Below, one piece after another: positions 12,275 to 22,086 of a stretch of DNA of 64,000 nucleotides (positions are counted from its first letter, which is position 1; each line of letters opens with the position of its first letter). A program made the position numbers and the translations under genes. Below the pieces are notes generated by a model that saw nothing but the letters and a program-made list of their open reading frames with translations, was not told the DNA's origin and did not search any database. The DNA is taken from positions 7,936,001 to 8,000,000 of the forward strand of contig CM106585.1 in the NCBI GenBank assembly GCA_048013815.1. Reading direction: 5' to 3'. The stretch comes from Setoptus koraiensis (lineage: Eukaryota; Arthropoda).

Positions 12275-14915
12275 ACTGACCACGTCAGCCTGACGTGAGA
12301 CGCTAACTGACGCAACAGTTAGCCCGCTGCTCAGGTGAGCAGCTCGGCCGAGACGATGATTTGATGATATAATCATCGTGTAATGTTAACGTAATGCATC
12401 ATGATTGCCAGATAACTCAGATTAACAGGTGTGTAATAGACAGAGAGACAAGTCATTTGAATACTCGACTGCCACTGTTTCAATTTCGTCTCTATCTCAT
12501 GTTGAGTCTCACGTAAGCGGCCGCCGCTGCCTAACCGATAACCCAAGCGAAATGTAAATCTCTAATTGCATCGTCTGCCTAATCACATTCGTGATGAACC
12601 GCTTACGTAACAGCAACATGCTGCTACACATAGTTGTACACATAGTTGCATAACATTGTGCCATTATAACATAACGGCCAGCCAAAACAACCAAAACTAA
12701 CGTTAATAATAATAATAATGCAGAGATTATAATGATTATCATCATTATTGCACGGCCTGTGGATTTGTGTTTGTCTAGAGGCAGCAAACTATCTCTGCTC
12801 GGCGTGTCAGCGAAAACATTGTGTGATGGCTCGCCCGTTGCTGCCAACCGCATTACCTGTCAGCGTCAAATGGTCGGCCGTGAGTGAGAGGCACACAGAT
12901 AAAATACAAAGTTTGCGGCTTCTTGCCCGGTCACTCCAGTGGCAACCATTGGTCGGCAGTGGGCAAGCAAATGAAGCAAACGAACCAAATGAGCCAACCA
13001 AATGAGCTGTCGGAACTGGTCTCGTTGGCGCACTCGGCACAACGCCGGCGCACAGTTGCAATTGAAACAAGACAAACAAACAAAACAAATAGACAGTTAC
13101 ATAATAATGTAGGTGATATAGTTTAAAATGATGATGACCTCAAATGGGCGAATAAAGAGAATCAATTGCAATAATGGCAACGGGCGCAACGAGATACCCG
13201 TTACTTGTTTATTTGTTGGCACTTGTTGTGTAGTTGGCGTTTTTTATAATTGTGCAACTCTTTTTGCAGTGATTATTTGAAAAAACTTGCACCAGACACA
13301 CAAACAATGAGACACACAACATAACATACGAGAGAGCTGCATCTTCAACAAGATAACGATGATGAATCGATTGATTACCGACACACAACAACCTGTTGCA
13401 CTTGCCGCCAATTTATCCGCCAACTAACAAACATTGTGCCACTATGTCTATTCATTGATGTAGCCGCAATGCAGCAATCATGCAATAATGGCGCTCGCAA
13501 TCAAGCTTGCCAAGTTGAATGATTGTGGTTAGCTTGTGGTTATAACTGTTCTCGTCTTGACTGCGTTTTTATTATTTTCTGCAAATAAAGCGAGGCCTCC
13601 ATTGTTGCTGTTGAACGCTTCGCAAGTGGATAAAATATAAACATAATGAGTGCCTGTGACAATCGGCCCTCAGTTTTTGCAGTCTGGCACTTTTGCAGGG
13701 CCAAACGGTAATCGCAGTGGCGATTAGTTGGGCATCATTCATTTACATCATGATCAATAAATGGCGCTCAACACAACCCACTAACCAACTGCAATCTGCG
13801 AAACTACTACTGTGTGTCCAATCAACGTCCAATCAACTGACCGCGCCACGAAACACAATGGTCAGTTGGGCCAATCATTGTTGCTGTCCGCATCCGGGGG
13901 CGCTCTATCGATCTATATAACCTTATTAAATTGATATGAGAAAATACGCTAAAAAGCGGCTACCGATAACTTATTGTTGGTCAACTCCGACTCAAATAAA
14001 CTCAATTGGAACAATCTGTTGTTGATTGCTGAAGCTGCAAGGCCAATGGATAATTCTCTTGTTGTTGCAAACAAAGACACAGACACTTCATGAATTAGCC
14101 ATGCTTTATCCCTTTGTTGTTGTCTGCACAACCAAAATCATATACCTGAGCGGTCTGGAGACAATTTGCAATAAATTGAAGCTTTTTCATCGCTGTCACA
14201 CGACTGTTAATAGCTGCTGAACACTCGATCCCTCAAACGCACTACCAGATAATAGCCGGAAAACTGTAAAATTGTAACAAGTTGTCACAATGGCCCAACT
14301 ATAATCCGGTAATAGATGATCCCTGATTGCAAGAGCGCTTATTTGTGACATGTGTATAACTTGAGGCCAGATTTACTTGAAATAATTATCATTATCATCA
14401 TCTTGCTGATAGACGGGCTCTGTGAGCTGGCCAGGCTAGGAATGTTAATTCACTGCGATGGATATCATTTTTATCACTCGATTGAGGTACAAACGATATG
14501 TTGGCTCAATATTGAATCAATACCTGTTTGCAGCAATTGTATAAATTGCAGCTTATGTAAATAAATTTTGACCTCTCGGCTGGAACAACGACATTCTTTC
14601 AATAGCATCTGCAATCCTTGACAGAGAGCACGTTTCAAGTGAAAAAGTGCTCAATCATCAAGTGACATGTGACATAGGCAACCAGAAAGTTACGAGAATT
14701 CAAAATGGCCACTGCCAACACAAATCGCGCTGTATAATTGATTTCTAAACACTAGCAGCAGATGAGATGAATTATACATGTAAAGTCCTTGTTCAATCAC
14801 CATTCATCGTTCCAGTGAAAGTCTCAATCAAATCGACGTTGCAAGACGTAATCTAATTTTATATTGATTGTTCATCGTAGACAATCTTCAGCGACGACGC
14901 AACAAACACAACACA

Positions 14916-15194
14916 ATGAACACATATCAGTCTTTTTATCTACTCGTTGGCATCATTTTCATGCTTGCCTACTTATACTATTCAAGACAACATTTTAAAA
15001 TTAACCAATTTGCGACAAACTTGGGACTCGCTCTCAAGGCAACCAATAGATTCGAATGCAGTGAGGCTGATGCATTGTGCAGCGGAACTAATTCTATTTA
15101 TCAGATCTCGAAATGGTCGACTTCTGCCTCGATGATAATATCTTCTTTGCTTATGCTTCTTATGAGTTATTGGATAAAGGATTCGCTTCAATAA
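14916..15194 (+). pseudogene. Chimeric ORF: signal-like segment joined to the PEBP-like C-terminus
   Basis: A 92-residue reading frame begins with an ATG in a plausible context. Its first ~23 residues (MNTYQSFYLLVGIIFMLAYL and onwards) are hydrophobic and look like a signal peptide or signal anchor. From about residue 26 it becomes a copy of the last exon of the PEBP-like gene at 21205-22086 (shared FKINQFATNLGL and LLMSYWIKDSLQ segments). Most of the PEBP fold is missing, including the ligand-site part, so it cannot be a working PEBP. It lies in the left arm of the inverted repeat. It may be a truncated pseudogene or a newly formed small membrane or secreted protein; I see no upstream PEBP exon. 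Confidence 0.5.
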
Positions 15195-15526
15195 AATCCA
15201 TTGAAGAATAGTTGCCTATGACACAGACCTCCTACAAAAAATCGACATCAACCATTGGGAACCCCTAAAGCATGCATCACCATCGTCAACACCAACACAA
15301 CTGAATTCTAATCTAGGAGATCACTCAAATGAGATTAACGTCGATAAACTTACTATTCATCTTAACAATTAGACAACTCCAAATTCGACCAACACACACA
15401 CACATAAAGTTTGTCCATAATGTTCAATATTTTCTGACGAACGAACAGAGCAAAGAAACAATAAACTAAGAGTAAATCGATGCAAAGTCAAATTCACTGC
15501 CATTTGAATATGTGACTAACCATTGG
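14992..15526 (+). repeat. Inverted duplication, left copy
   Basis: This segment matches the reverse complement of 20869-21413. Roughly the first 150 bp (the coding part) show about a dozen substitutions and one short indel. The remaining ~380 bp, mostly 3' untranslated sequence, is almost identical: a (CA)6 against (CA)8 difference and a single substitution near the outer end. The match starts inside a coding exon and ends abruptly, so this is a segmental copy and not a dispersed element. No terminal repeats or target-site duplication were seen. Confidence 0.9.
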
Positions 15527-17279
15527 ATATATGCTAGCTTGCATACAACAACCTCCGGCCAATCGCTAGTTTGGGCATAAAAATGTCACTGTTGATATCT
15601 GGATCGCCATACAATCGATTAACATGTAAGCCACTCAGCCATCGTCCCCTTTCATCGCATACAATCCCGTTAAAATGGACATCACTTGTGTGCTGCCTAG
15701 ATGGCTATTAAAACGAGATGCTGCAATGAGACGACGCTACAATAGCTTGAGCTTTCATATGATGAGCTTGGGGCGCTCGGCGAGGAGTATCTCGAGTTGT
15801 TTATCAACGACGGTCTATGCCTCATCAAGCCATTCGAATGATAGTTGCTCCACACAGTCGAAACAGACTGTATATCTTGACTGTTCATTCTAGCATTTAG
15901 TTACCGGTATCTCCGGTAATTGGCTAAATCTGTCTCGCATCTGGTGCTGCTAGCGGATGCGAGTCGCTTCAGACCTTCTCCAATGTGGCAACGAAGCTAA
16001 CTTGGTCATTGATGTTGTGGTCTTAGTTTGCGCGATTTCAACAATATTCTTTCCAAAGTTAGCTCCGAATCCCTCAAAAATTGGGAATTGCGATGCCTTA
16101 TGTGGCCGTTGTTTCGAAACATCCCTCATGAATCATGATTGGTTTGGTTGGCGATACCAAAGATGAGACCTGAAAATGAACGTGCTCTCTCGTAGTGATG
16201 AACAAAAGTTATATCTAACATGAGATTATACATTCATTACACATTACACATTATTATACATTCGCTCTAGGAAATGTCCGTTCTTTGAACTGTGCCTAGA
16301 GGACGAAGTGCATCGAAATGCCATGCTTACGCTAATGAAACGATCGTGCCCCATGATATGGTATGATCAATGAATCTCTCATCAAGTTACGCGCTATTTA
16401 TCTTGTGAGGTGCCGATCGTCAGCCAGCAAATACATGCGCATTGGGCACGAGTGTGTGCCGTAACAGAATACAGTTGTAAGGCTCTATTTAGTTATATCC
16501 CTCTGCTCGTGCCCCAAATTACGTAATGGTGTGTTATAAATAAAATGACAAAGCATCATCAGTTATAAAGTCATATAAAGGGTGGCATAGACCGCTCGTG
16601 TTTCTTTTTTTGTGTGTGTCTGTCCTGCCAACAGACAACAATCGGCATTCCTAGAATTGACATGATTATATCATTGTGTGTTATTATAACCTAATATGTA
16701 GACACAGTTTTTGTTATCGTTGGTTGTGGATATCAACTGGATGTCAGCCAAATATCAATAAGAGAAAGTCGACACACTAAGACGGGATCATCTGTCATAT
16801 ATTCACTCATTTACATTATTATATTACGCTTATCCACATTAATTGCACACTAAGACACTAACGATTGTAAAACGACCATGTCTACATTCACTATCCACAC
16901 CATTACATTCATCATTATTATTCTAGCATCTGATTATGATAACTACTAATTAGAGCTTTTTTACATTCACTGCACGTCATATTAATCATGCAAACAAGGT
17001 TGTGACCCTACTCAAGGCAATGTCGGACGCCAATTTCACGGAATACTATTTCATCGACACAAAAATTTAAGCGGCACAAGGCCTACATTTGAAGAAAAAT
17101 ACAATATTCATCCACTGATAACCATTGTACCAATCGAATTGATATTATTACTATTATTATTATTATCAAACAAGGCCGTAATCTCAATTAATTATATACC
17201 AATATATATTTGTCGGATCGTCATAATATTTATTCAAGATTATCCAAGAAACAACGTCGACAAATCTCAGCTCTGCATC
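15527..17279. other. FLVCR upstream region with short coding-like fragments
   Basis: No confirmed gene. A short frame ending near 15891 (residues EEYLELFINDGLCLIKPFE before its stop) resembles the alternative-frame tail inside the inverted repeat (YELLDKGFASIKSIEE), as described in the findings. Another open stretch at 15957-16166 has no recognisable family. TATA-like words (TATAAAG, ATATAAAG) near 16564-16580 may be the promoter of the downstream transporter. Confidence 0.4.
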
Positions 17280-18773
17280 ATGGCCAATCAACCAGATATA
17301 ATCATCACGGCAAACGGAGACAACAATAATGCTGCCACTGTTTCAGCCAGTCAGGCAATGAAAGTTTACAAGAAACGCTTCCTCATACTATTACTATTTT
17401 GTTTATACTCAATGATAAACTCATTCCAATGGATTGAGTACTCGAGCTTGACCAATGTCATATCTCAATTCTACAATGTTGACAATATCGCCGTTAATTG
17501 GACCTCAGTCATTTACATGGTAACCTACATACCATTTATTTTGCCTGCCAGCTGGCTGTTGGAGTCCATCGGATTGAGGTATGCCGTTATAATTGGCTCA
17601 GTTGGAACAACTGTTGGGGCCGCCATCAAATGTTTCAGTGTCTCAGAGACGGCCTTTGCAATAACAATGTTCGGCCAGACTATTGTGGCCCTATCTCAAT
17701 TGTTTATTATAAGCGTTCCGCCTCTGTTAGCGGCCGTTTGGTATCCCGACAATCAAGTGTCCACGGCCACGGCCTTTGGCGTGTTCGGAAATCAATTTGG
17801 TATTGCGCTTGGATTCATTATACCGCCATTAATGTTGCCAGATATCTCAACTAAGACGGCCGTTGCCAGCGGACTTAAGACACTTTTCAATTCGGTATTT
17901 CTCATTTCGCTCATACTCACAATGGCCATCATACTTTTCTTTGACAACGAACCCAAGAAACCGCCAGGATCTGCCCGTCTAAAGGCACAAATGAGCTGCC
18001 GAGCTCCATCGCCCAGCTCCTTTGTAACTTCTGTCTTGGCAGTTTGTAAAGACAAAAACTATGTATTGCTGGTTATTAGTTATGGCATCAATGTGGGAGT
18101 TTTCTATGCTATATCAACGGTCCTCAATCAAATGGTAGCACCAACATGGCCACAATTAACTTATTTGTCTGGCGCCATGGGCCTAATAATAGTCATCAGC
18201 GGAATGTTGGGTTCAGTTGTTTGCGGTCAAGCTTTAGACAGAACGCATGCCTTTAAGGCTGTCACCGTGTTGATCTATTTGTTTTCACTATTGTCTATGG
18301 TTATGTTTGCTTTTGTTGTCCGGCTGCCCCATGTAGTTTGGCCACTTTACGTAGCTTCAGCTATACTTGGTTTCTTCATGACTGGCTATCTACCATTGGG
18401 CTTCGAGTTTGCCGCAGAAATAACCTATCCTCAGCCAGAGAATACAACAGCGGGTCTTCTGAACCTCTCGGCTCAGGTGAGTAGTCCAACTATCGATGCA
18501 CATAGCTCCAAAATAAAAAATCTATCTCATTTGATTGCTGAACAACCAAACTGTTTGCTATGTCCCCAATTATGCCCTTAGGTTTTTGGAATAGCGTTGA
18601 CATTCTTGACATCCGAACTGGTTGATCACTCAGGGGATCTAATAGCTAATGCCTTTCTTACCGGATGCTTGTTAATTGGGCTAATTATCACAATATTAAT
18701 CAAGGCTGATCTAAAGCGACAGAAGGCCGTCGCTAATCAATTAGAAGAAATGCATTGCAATACGACCACTTGA
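17280..18773 (+). CDS. FLVCR-type major facilitator transporter (SLC49 family)
   Basis: The CDS is join(17280..18476, 18582..18773), 462 aa. The 105-bp intron has GTGAGT at the donor and CCCTTAG at the acceptor and lies between codons. The protein is a 12-helix MFS carrier of the FLVCR1/2 group, known to move choline and ethanolamine across the plasma membrane and historically linked to heme export. Diagnostic segments are SFQWIEYSSLTNV in helix 1, the GNQFGIALGFIIPP helix, GQALDRTHAFK in a cytosolic loop and the terminal IKADLKRQKA. By eye alignment, W51, Q172 and Y276 match the substrate-pocket W/Q/Y reported for human FLVCRs. I chose the ATG at 17280 (context ATCATGG) because an in-frame ATG-less extension upstream is only hydrophobic filler. 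The N-terminus is short (~27 aa before the family homology) compared with vertebrate members. AATAAA lies at 19103. Confidence 0.93.
18582..18773 (+). CDS. FLVCR-type transporter, second exon
   Basis: 63 codons plus stop, starting VFGIALTFLTSELVDHSGD and ending with the family's basic IKADLKRQKA cytosolic tail. The reading frame of exon 1 runs on past the donor for 35 codons, so an ORF-only annotation would miss this true C-terminus and replace the last helix with intron translation. Confidence 0.92.
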   Translation, partial: VFGIALTFLTSELVDHSGDLIANAFLTGCLLIGLIITILIKADLKRQKAVANQLEEMHCNTTT

Positions 18774-20868
18774 AGTTAATTTGCATAATGACGCACGACC
18801 AAGAATCGACTATAATATCCTTTTTTTTCTCTCTGTTATCTTTATTCTGGTGCATATCTAACATGAGGCACTAGCAGCGGCGTTTGTGCCATCGCAATTA
18901 GTTTAGCCAGCTTGAAAGCTACTATAATCAATATTTATGATAATGACAGGTTGTGATCTAACTGGTTGTGCGAGAAAAAAAAAATTATGTAACTATCATT
19001 GTTCTGCTCTTATTATATGTACTTATTGTTTTGAGTGTAACTTATGCTTATCGAACGCACAATATACTTCACGTACCTAGGCGTTTAGGATAATCGCCAA
19101 TGAATAAATATCGATTCTAAGAGAAGATCGATACCTGGAATAACTGCCACACCTTTACAAAACATTTATTAATGATGATTCGATCCTCTAGGAATCTTAA
19201 GTTTAACAATTTGGCTAGCACCAGAAGCCGGCATCATACTAAACATTCATTAGTTGACTATTCGTTAACAGCGTCAATATCCTCAAGATGGTATGCAATG
19301 ACAAACTCGCTTTATAGTTGGGACTTTATATCTATTAGAACCCAGTGTAGATGTCTATTGTTTGTTTGTTTAATTTGTGCGATGGAGAAAATTGAGCATA
19401 TCAGATGAACTCCGCGTTTTTGTCCATCTTATTCAGTAATTTTTTCGATCAACAGGGGGCTTATCAATATCATTCGAGCAATCATGAGTGAACTAAACAG
19501 AGCATGGAATATGCGTACGAGGTTTTTCCATTTCCATGTCCTACATAGATGGACACAAACCCGGTTTATCCGCTGATTTCAATTCATTATGCGATTCATC
19601 TAGTGTTTGCGACTTCTTATTCGCTTGCTGACTAACAAGTATTATTGTATTGTTATCTTTGAGTGTAACTATCAAATCCATCTTACAACCAAACGGATAT
19701 ATGCAAGTGGATTTCAAACAATTCACAAATGTCACCAATCAAGAAGATATAATACCATTTACACCAAAAGACAACGATACTTTTATATTCGACAACCGAC
19801 TAAGCACTGAAATGTATTACATAATCTGCCATACCTATAAATTTTATTTAAGTATCCGTTACCACTGAAAGTACCAATGCATGTCTTAGACCCCCTTTCA
19901 ATTTCCATGTTCCTCTAGTTACTTCTACAGAGAATAAGTCTCTAGCGATGCTTGTACAATTCAACAACTCTAGTGATTGCATTGTCTTGAAAAATCTGCC
20001 GGCCTACCAATCACAAATGAAAAACAGTTCATACAACAAGTCAACGTATGAGAATCTGGGCTACTTCGTCATGCCAGATATGGAAGAAGCACAATCCGCT
20101 AATGAACCGTCCTTGAACCCCTTCAACATTAGGAACGATGAAGACTGTGGAAATGGTTGTGGATGATGCTATTTTTTGTAACGTTGCGCGGTAAACAGTC
20201 GACTTTTATTAAGATACAATTTCAATTCGGAGCACAAGTATTGTTGTAAAAAAATGGCTACGGGTGCACCCCAAACAAAATAGTTTATATGTACATATAC
20301 CTAAGCGTCTGCCCAGCCAACTTGTTGAATGCCAAAATCAGTTGGAGCAACTCCTCAGAAACTCTCAGAAAAGAGATGATGAGTATCTCAATCTCGGAAA
20401 TTGAGTCCTGATAGCACAATATTTCCAGGCGAGATTGATGTGGAGTGGCATATTCTCAAATAATGAATATCTGTTTATTAGTAACCATATCTTCAATTCT
20501 GTTTTAATACAGAAACTTTGCTGTATATTTATATATATAATCTCGTAATCGGAGATGATGGATTTTCTTTACCATTAATAGTCGAAATTTTGGCCCATAA
20601 CTGTTCAACTGACCGATAGTATAACGATAGTATAGCGCTTTATTTAGATATATACAAGTTATGTCATGATTAAACTGTTTTCGATCTTGCTGGTGTCGAT
20701 GATTCGCGATTGTAAATAATGATCGCCTCGCTAGTTCTGACTATTTTGTCCTGTTATTTGCTTCCTCTATCATGGTTGGATTTGCACGCAATAATAGTGC
20801 AGATAATAAACATGATCTGCATTCGACTTTTAGAGGAAGCTAGTCTAATTGAGATCCAACTATATCCA
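18774..20868. other. Spacer between FLVCR and the inverted repeat, with an orphan ORF cluster
   Basis: After the FLVCR polyadenylation signal (AATAAA, 19103-19108), open frames on the + strand at 19650-19868 and 19870-20166 read like protein (e.g. QVDFKQFTNVTNQEDIIPF; then FNNSSDCIVLKNLPAYQSQM ending DCGNGCG). They are not in one frame and I could not connect them with convincing splice sites. They may be the remains of a gene or exons of an unrecognised one. No family assignment is possible by eye. Confidence 0.35.
19103..19108 (+). terminator. Polyadenylation signal of the FLVCR-type gene
   Basis: AATAAA, 330 bp after the stop codon at 18771-18773; the first canonical hexamer that I noticed downstream. 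Confidence 0.5.
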
Positions 20869-21413
20869 CCAATGGTCAGTCACATATTCAAATGGCAGTG
20901 AATTTGACTTTGCATCGATTTACTCTTAGTTTATTGTTTCTTTGCTCTGTTCGTTCGTCAGAAAATATTGAACATTATGGACAAACTTTATGTGTGTGTG
21001 TGTGTGTTGGTCGAATTTGGAGTTGTCTAATTGTTAAGATGAATAGTAAGTTTATCGACGTTAATCTCATTTGAGTGATCTCCTAGATTAGAATTCAGTT
21101 GTGTTGGTGTTGACGATGGTGATGCATGCTTTAGGGGTTCCCAATGGTTGATGTCGATTTTTTGTAGGAGGTCTGTGTCATAGGCAACTATTCTTCAATG
21201 GATTTTATTGAAGCGAATCCTTTATCCAATAACTCATAAGAAGCATAAGCAAAGAAGATACTATCATCGAGGCAGAAGTCGACCATTTTGAGATCTGATA
21301 AATAGAATTAGTTCCGCTGCACAATCCATCAGCTTCACTGGATTGCATTACGAATACATTGGCTGCCTTCAGAGTGAGTCCCAAGTTTGTCGCAAATTGG
21401 TTAATTTTAAAAT
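20869..21413 (-). repeat. Inverted duplication, right copy
   Basis: This is the reverse-complement partner of 14992-15526. It includes the end of the last exon of the PEBP-like gene and its 3' untranslated region with an AATAAA (20935-20930 on the minus strand). This copy continues upstream into the intact PEBP exon, so it is more likely the source and the left copy the derivative. Confidence 0.9.
20930..20935 (-). terminator. Polyadenylation signal of the PEBP-like gene
   Basis: AATAAA on the minus strand, about 270 bp after the stop. A second AATAAA overlaps the stop codon itself (21209-21204). Both are present in the left copy of the inverted duplication too. Confidence 0.5.
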
Positions 21414-22086
21414 CTTCTCGTTTTGCATTGTATCCAGATGGGCTGTGGTATTCAATGACTTTCGCTAGATCAACGACTTCGTTTTGATGGTATACCAGAA
21501 CCAAATACCTGTGCTTGGTGCCACTATGACAAGATGGGGCTGTACGTATAATTGTATAATAGGTTTACGGGTAGATTGCGATGTTGAAATAAAGTAGGCA
21601 TATGGTTAGTACTTTTATTGATAGATGGAAATGGATGGGATATGCTGATGAAAATAAGTTAAAAAAAAAACAAAAAAGAGCTAACTAACCTGGCATTTTA
21701 CCCGGAGGATCATAAGCGATAATCGCCGTACCACTTTGAACCATATCACCTGGTATGTTTATGATAGTCAAATGATTGTAAGAATTGAGGGAGTTATTCG
21801 AGCTGGTCTTATGGCGATCGACATCCAATAGAACAATTGTGCTTCTTGCATCTCCGTTCGATTCTGACCAGCTAACGGTTGGTATATTCTTAAGATCTTT
21901 AACGTTTAGCACATCCCCTGGTCTGATTGGTTTGTTATTGATATTCAGAGTTACTAGAGTTTGCGGTGGGTTTGGCAATAGATCAGGTACAATTTTCAAT
22001 TTTTTGAATACTTGTGTAAAATCTGTATTTTGCGCTTGTGTTAGATTAATGATTGTAGATAAAATTATCAACGTTGAGCTGTACAT
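21205..22086 (-). CDS. Divergent secreted PEBP-like protein
   Basis: The CDS is the complement of join(21205..21539, 21690..22086), 243 aa. The 150-bp intron has a GTTAGT donor and TACAG acceptor and interrupts a Gly/Ala codon after its first base. The N-terminal ~19 residues are a signal peptide. The phosphatidylethanolamine-binding fold is recognised by VPDLLP near its start, PTVSW, NIPGDMV, YDPPGKMPG before the intron and GTKHRYLVLVYHQ after it, then FKINQFATNLGL in the C-terminal helix. The ligand-site DPDxPxR is replaced by DVDRHKTS and the usual HxW by NHL, so classical phospholipid binding may be altered or lost. After the fold the protein continues with a Ser/Thr-rich stretch and a hydrophobic MIVSSLLMLLMSYWI ending KDSLQ, which suggests a C-terminal anchor. 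An upstream in-frame ATG at 22263 would bury the signal peptide. Confidence 0.8.

Larger units (their letters stand above)
1..14867. other. Gene-poor block rich in short tandem repeats
   Basis: I find no protein gene here that can be supported. The many open frames are products of (CAA/CAG/GTT)n and other short-unit repeats and encode runs of Q, L, S, C or T on whichever strand is read. The sequence is unusually rich in words such as CTGGCC, GCCAGC, GGCGAG and CAACAG. It contains many perfect or near-perfect tandem arrays of 8-22 bp units, the clearest of which are listed separately. An isolated strong donor-like site (CACACAG followed by GTAAGTAAG, near 1449) could mark a noncoding first exon of an unseen gene. 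Nothing else points to transcription. Confidence 0.6.
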
